Below are positions 30,737 to 34,507 of a stretch of DNA of 34,507 nt, in pieces. The stretch is from positions 12,501 to 47,007 of the forward strand of contig JBBHKE010002641.1 in NCBI GenBank assembly GCA_037447655.1. The letters run 5' to 3'. A program made the translations under genes and the position numbers. Position 1 is the stretch's first letter. Every line of letters starts with the position of its first letter. Origin of the DNA: Zygnema cylindricum. Taxonomy: Eukaryota > Streptophyta > Zygnematophyceae > Zygnematales > Zygnemataceae. The notes under the pieces are model-generated. The model was not told the DNA's origin, did not search any database, and worked only from the letters and a program-made list of their open reading frames with translations.

Positions 30737-32710
30737 TCCGTAAGACACCCATTAAAAGAATAAAGAGTGATTATGGGGGGGAATATACGTCAAACAAGTT
30801 TAAGAAGTTTCTTAGAGAAGGGGGTATCCAACACCAAATAACTATACCTTAAAGCCTAGAGTTGAATAGCAGCCGAGGCCATGAACTGTGCCAACTATCT
30901 CAAAATATAGAGCGGAGTGGGAGAGAGAGAGAGGGAGAGATAGGAGGGAAAAGGGGCGAGAGGGAGAGAGAGAAAATAAAAAAAGTGAGGGAGAGAGAAA
31001 AAAAGTGAGGGAGGAGTGGGAGAAAGAGAGAGAAGAGGGGGAGAAGTGGGGTAGAAATGGAGAAAGAAAAAAAAGAGGCGGAGATGCGGGGAGAGAGGGT
31101 GATAAAGGGGGGAGAGGGAAAGAGAGGAGAGAGGGGAGAGTGGAATAGGAAGAGGCGATAGGGGAGAAGAAAGATAACTCCCTATGAAAGGTGGACTGGG
31201 AAGAAGCTTGACTTCTCACACCTTAAAGTCTTTCGATTTCAGATATATAGCGTAAATAATGACAAGTCTTCTCTGGTTGGGTATTCATATGATGTAAAAT
31301 GCTATAGAGTCTATGCTTTGAAATGGAAGGATGTGATTCGTGTAAAGGACCTAGTTGTTATGGACGATAGGAAAACGGTAGATCTTTTCAAGTTCAACAA
31401 AGTAGTGTTGATCAGAATGATATCGGATGACAATTCTGAAATAGAATCACATGATCCAAGACCGGAAACTATTCAAAGAGCAAAATAAAGAGAAGAGAAA
31501 TAAATGCAACCGGAAGTAAAACTTCCAACAGGAACCGAATTCCCATTAGATATAGATATCAAGGGATACATCTTCAGAGGAAGAGAGACGAAAGAAGTAC
31601 AAGCGGAAGAGAAAAATCAAACTTGAAAGACCTTCAGAATGTCGTTTATACCTGTCTCGGAAATCGAAAAAGGAATGAAAATAAGTAAAAATCTAGAAGA
31701 AAAATAGGTAAATAATCAACTCACAAGGATGTCACATCCAGATGAGCCTCAAACCTATCAGGAGGCTATCAACAGTAAAAAATGTGAGAGGTGGACAACT
31801 GCAATAAATGACAAAATGAACTCAATTGTGGAGGCTAAGACTTGGGAATGTATAGATTTCCATTCGGATTGAAAACCAATTGGGTGTAAATGGGTTTTTC
31901 AATTAAAATTGAACTATGATAACTCTATTGAAAGGTTCAAAGCTCGGCTAGGTGCAAAAAGGTACACTATGAAAAAGAAAATAGACTATGAGAAAACATT
32001 TGAACCGGTGGTGAGGTTTCCATCCGTCAAAATTTTCCTAAAGTTTGGCTGCAGTGAAAGCCATGGTTGTACACCAAATGGATATCAAAACTGCCTTACT
32101 CCATGGAGAATTCCAATAAGAGATATTTATGAAGCAACTTAACGGGATTGTGGCGAAAAAGGAGGAGAGAAAGGTTTGTAGATTAATCAAGTCTTTGTAT
32201 AAACTGAAGTAGGCGCCTCAGCAGCAGTGGAACATCAAGTTGGATGAGCTCCTTTCCAAGCAATGGTACATTATTTGAACTTAGACCACTCCATTTACAT
32301 GTTTGAGGATGAAATAGTATTTTATACTGCAATCTATGTGGATGATCTATTATGTTGAGTAAATCTTTGAAATGATCAAAAATTAAAATAGATTTGAAGT
32401 CGTTTGACATAAAAACCCTCGTTGACATAAAGAACCCAAGGGAACTCTATAAATATCCTCGAGAAAAAAAATCTAGATTTCAATGTCGATATTATATCTT
32501 GAATTCTCAATAGAGATGGCCAATGGATGTAGGCAGGCTGATTTATTTTATGAACTGCACTAGGCCGGACATAGCTGCACCGGTTTGGATCTTGACAAGG
32601 AGTCTAAATTACTCTAGAAATAGAGATTGGGATCTTGACAAGAGTCTTAATTACTCTAGAAAGAAAGATCGAGAGGCAGTTAATCAGGTGTTTCATTAGG
32701 ACTCAGAATT
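30737..32710 (+). pseudogene. Ty1/copia integrase C-terminal part and reverse transcriptase, degenerate
   Basis: Starts at the right TSD of the hAT. Integrase resumes with RIKSDYGGEYTSNKFKKFL (the second catalytic Asp at 30769-30771) and LREGGIQHQ, then is broken by a purine tract (30905-31168). It continues with TPYERWTGKKLDFSHLKVF and GYSYDVKCYRVYALKWKDVI. RT starts near 31872 with KPIGCKWVFQ, then DYEKTFEPVVRFPS, and the catalytic YVDDLL at 32335-32352. The RNase H linker reads YFMNCTRPDIAAP and carries a 43-bp tandem duplication (32587 and 32630). Domains after 32710 are missing. Multiple stops and shifts are present. Confidence 0.85.
30905..31168. repeat. Purine (GA/GGGA)n tract within the copia integrase
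   Basis: About 260 bp of nearly pure purine sequence. It separates the ERMN-like integrase motif region from TPYERWTGKK, where a typical integrase would have roughly 40-50 codons. The open frames through it on either strand are low-complexity artefacts. Confidence 0.9.
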
Positions 32711-32749
32711 TATGGTTGAATTTGGGAAGGGGTAATATTGACATCATGA

Positions 32750-32860
32750 TTTAGGGTGATACTGTTGTGATACTGACATCACCACTTAGAGTGGATACTT
32801 ACATCACCACTTGGAGTGGATACTAACATCACCACTTTAGTGATGCCAAATATCATAAAG
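32750..32860. repeat. 29-bp tandem repeat before the copia 3' repeat
   Basis: Units around GTGGATACTTACATCACCAC recur about three times between 32765 and 32840, with palindromic CATCACCACTTTAGTGATG-like ends. It lies where the RNase H C-terminus and polypurine tract would be expected. Confidence 0.7.
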
Positions 32861-32920
32861 TGATGCTAGTTATGGTAATGCTCTTGTCAGTAGATCTATA
32901 TTTGGATATGTTTTGAAAAT

Positions 32921-33521
32921 TGATACCTAACTAGCACGGAGCAGATAGAACGAAATGTACTTATGAGATATGAGGCGGGTTGTATAATCTGAAGGGTGAC
33001 TGAGGAAAAAACATTATGATCGAACGGCCCCTGGCAATGAATGGTTTTTTTGGTGTCTTCGGTAAAGAGTACAGTTGACACGTAAAGCACCTATTGGATG
33101 TGAGAGAACAAAATCCGTTGACTTTTGTACCTCCTAGGTGGTAGGTAAGGCATCAACTGCCGTACAAATTATGTGGCGGCTAGTAAATATTTATACATAG
33201 TTTAGTTGTACGTCACAGTCTCCCATTCGCTGAGGGTTTAGTATATAGGCTATATGAGTCGGTAGTCTAAGACTTAGACTTTTTAGGATACTTTTGGAAG
33301 CCCTCTCTCCCAAAAGGCCATTTGTATAAATTAGTTGTCTTTGGACTACCATAACTTACTGCTTAAAAGAGAAAATTTGGTGATTTTTTTTGTGTACGAC
33401 ACAAATGAGTCTTGTCCTTAGGAGGTGAGGTTGTTCAGAGTGTTTGCCTGCCTAAGCGGGAGATATACCTCGATAAACCATACTGGGTCAAGATTATCCT
33501 AGTGGCTTAGTTTAAACTCCA
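32921..33521 (+). mobile_element. Copia 3' LTR-like repeat
   Basis: Starts TGATACCTAACTAGC and aligns with the 5' repeats along its length (shared GAACGAAATGTACTTA, AAACATTATGATCG, TGTGGCGGCTAGTAAATATT). By eye it differs at about one base in four and has several indels, far more than expected for the LTRs of one young element. It ends near CTTAGTTTAAACTCCA. Confidence 0.7.
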
Positions 33522-34507
33522 CTTTGTGGGACTATAGGGTGCACAAAATTTTACTGTTGCGGTCCATCTTAAAATGGAGGAAATGGCTGATGAAGGCGAG
33601 GGTAATTTTTTTTTTTAGCTTTTGTGTTTTCGTTTGGGGAAAGCAAAATCAATTAGATATTCGTTACTTTAAATCTTTATAGCTATCTTTTTGACTGGAA
33701 GAAACCATGAACATCCTCAAACAAACTTATTTATGCCATTTGCTCCGCACTATCATTAGAAAAAAAAAGAGAAAAAAAGCCCTCTCGGATCTTTTTTATC
33801 TTTGATAAGAGATAAAAGGCTTGTGAAAGGTTATGGTGGGGTGTAAACTGGGGTTGTCTTGGTGAGTGGCGCTAACAAAGGAGTTGACACACAATCAAAA
33901 GAAATTGTATTCTTAAAGTTATTCATTATTGAGTAACGACGAAACACATCATGTATCATTGTGTTAAGCCGGTCACACTTGTTTTTATTCCATTGGCCTT
34001 CACGCACAAAAAATCTGCAAAAGTATTGATTTTGATGGCGACTAGCCCGTTCTTTTACATTTGCCATTTTTAATTGACAACGCCCTCAGCCTGAAAGCCC
34101 ATTATCGTATAAAATTTTCCATTACATTTTGTGGCCGAATAGAATCACAAATGTCTTAGCTCGTCAATAAGCGTGAAAGCTGGAGACGGTTCTCACGTTA
34201 TTTAAGTTTCCATTAGCATTGAAAATGCATTTGAAACTACAACAGTCAAGAAATGTGTGTCTAAAGTTGTCTTTGATGGTTATGTTGCGTTAACACAAAC
34301 TTTGATTAGGAAATTATGTGCAGTTGTGAACAATCAATTTACCTCTTTCTCAAGTGTACAACTCAAATAATGCTAGTGGAAATTCAACAAATGCGATCGG
34401 CTTAATAAAATCCAATTTGTAAAGAAAGAGGCAGAAGGGAGGAGCGGGGGGCCAAAATTGTTTGTTACAACAAAAAAACCGTTTATAATTTTGGCATCAC
34501 CTATTCA
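33522..34507. other. Right end of the window, no recognised gene
   Basis: A minus-strand frame at 33831-34067 (78 codons) contains QWNKNKCDRLNTMIHDVFRR, which loosely recalls Myb/SANT-like domains found beside Harbinger transposases, but I would not assign it. The stretch GGTGCACAAAATTTTACT at 33538-33555 resembles the hAT right subterminal words near 18669 and 30539. Nothing else is seen. Confidence 0.3.

Larger units (their letters stand above)
23257..33521 (+). mobile_element. Ty1/copia LTR retrotransposon interrupted by a nested hAT element
   Basis: From the 5' repeat start (TGAAACC, 23257) to the end of the 3' repeat (33521), with the hAT at 25797-30736 inside. Without the hAT and one target duplication it measures about 5.3 kb, normal for copia. 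Domain order is gag, zinc knuckle, GAG-pre-integrase, integrase, [hAT], integrase, RT, as in copia; gypsy elements have integrase last. The coding sequence is riddled with stops. The two terminal repeats match only about 75% by eye, and the C-terminal RNase H is missing, so the 3' end may come from a relative. Confidence 0.75.

Noticed and set aside
30842-31219. 125-codon minus-strand Ser/Pro/Leu-rich frame and its Glu/Arg-rich plus-strand partner
   Set aside because: Low-complexity translation of a purine tract inside a dead integrase.

Overview
The window reads as repeat-rich nuclear DNA of a land plant. This rests on Ty1/copia and Ty3/gypsy LTR retrotransposons, a primer-binding site of the initiator-Met tRNA type, a BED/hATC-type hAT transposon, PIF/Harbinger-like elements with TTA target duplications, and a split 5' gene fragment resembling the N-terminus of a plant LRR receptor protein. 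The species cannot be named from this sequence. I see no complete protein-coding host gene, no tRNA or rRNA gene and no CRISPR array. Almost everything recognisable is a transposon, a transposon relic or a simple repeat.

Layout. 1-1800 and about 9540-10560 are two diverged copies of a TGTCAC-rich repeat; the first carries a 1.0 kb Harbinger-like insertion (655-1665) and the second shows the matching empty site. 1800-5080 is AT-rich sequence with an 18-bp minisatellite, a 435-bp hAT-like miniature element and a (TA)n tract. 5086-5640 is a copia RT/RNase H relic. 5790-7340 is the 5' end of a gypsy element (LTR, PBS, gag, protease), fused near 7340 to the RNase H tail, polypurine tract and 3' LTR of an unrelated copia element (to about 8200).

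From 10810 to 27154 a 7.3 kb block occurs twice in direct orientation (10810-18095 and 19821-27154) at an estimated 99.8% identity outside two islands. Each copy holds, in order, a foldback Harbinger-like element, an LRR-protein gene fragment (signal-peptide exon, LRRNT-like exon, start of a first LRR exon), a copia 5' LTR with gag to early integrase, and the left end of a hAT element with a 1.1 kb palindrome-rich minisatellite. In copy 2 the hAT is complete (25797-30736, transposase remnant on the minus strand, near-perfect 8-bp TSD), and the copia element resumes after it with integrase, RT and a 3' LTR-like repeat (30737-33521). In copy 1 the hAT lacks its transposase and ends in a diverged right half.

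The most interesting signal is the LRR fragment. Its exon 2 and introns form an island of strong divergence between two otherwise near-identical copies. The exon differences are almost all amino-acid-changing, without indels, and leave the cysteines intact. This suggests sequence exchange with a rapidly diversifying receptor family. Copy 1 has also lost the intron-1 splice acceptor, yet its intron 1 is now stop-free and a multiple of three. The whole duplication could be a false assembly duplicate of two haplotypes, so this needs read-level checking.
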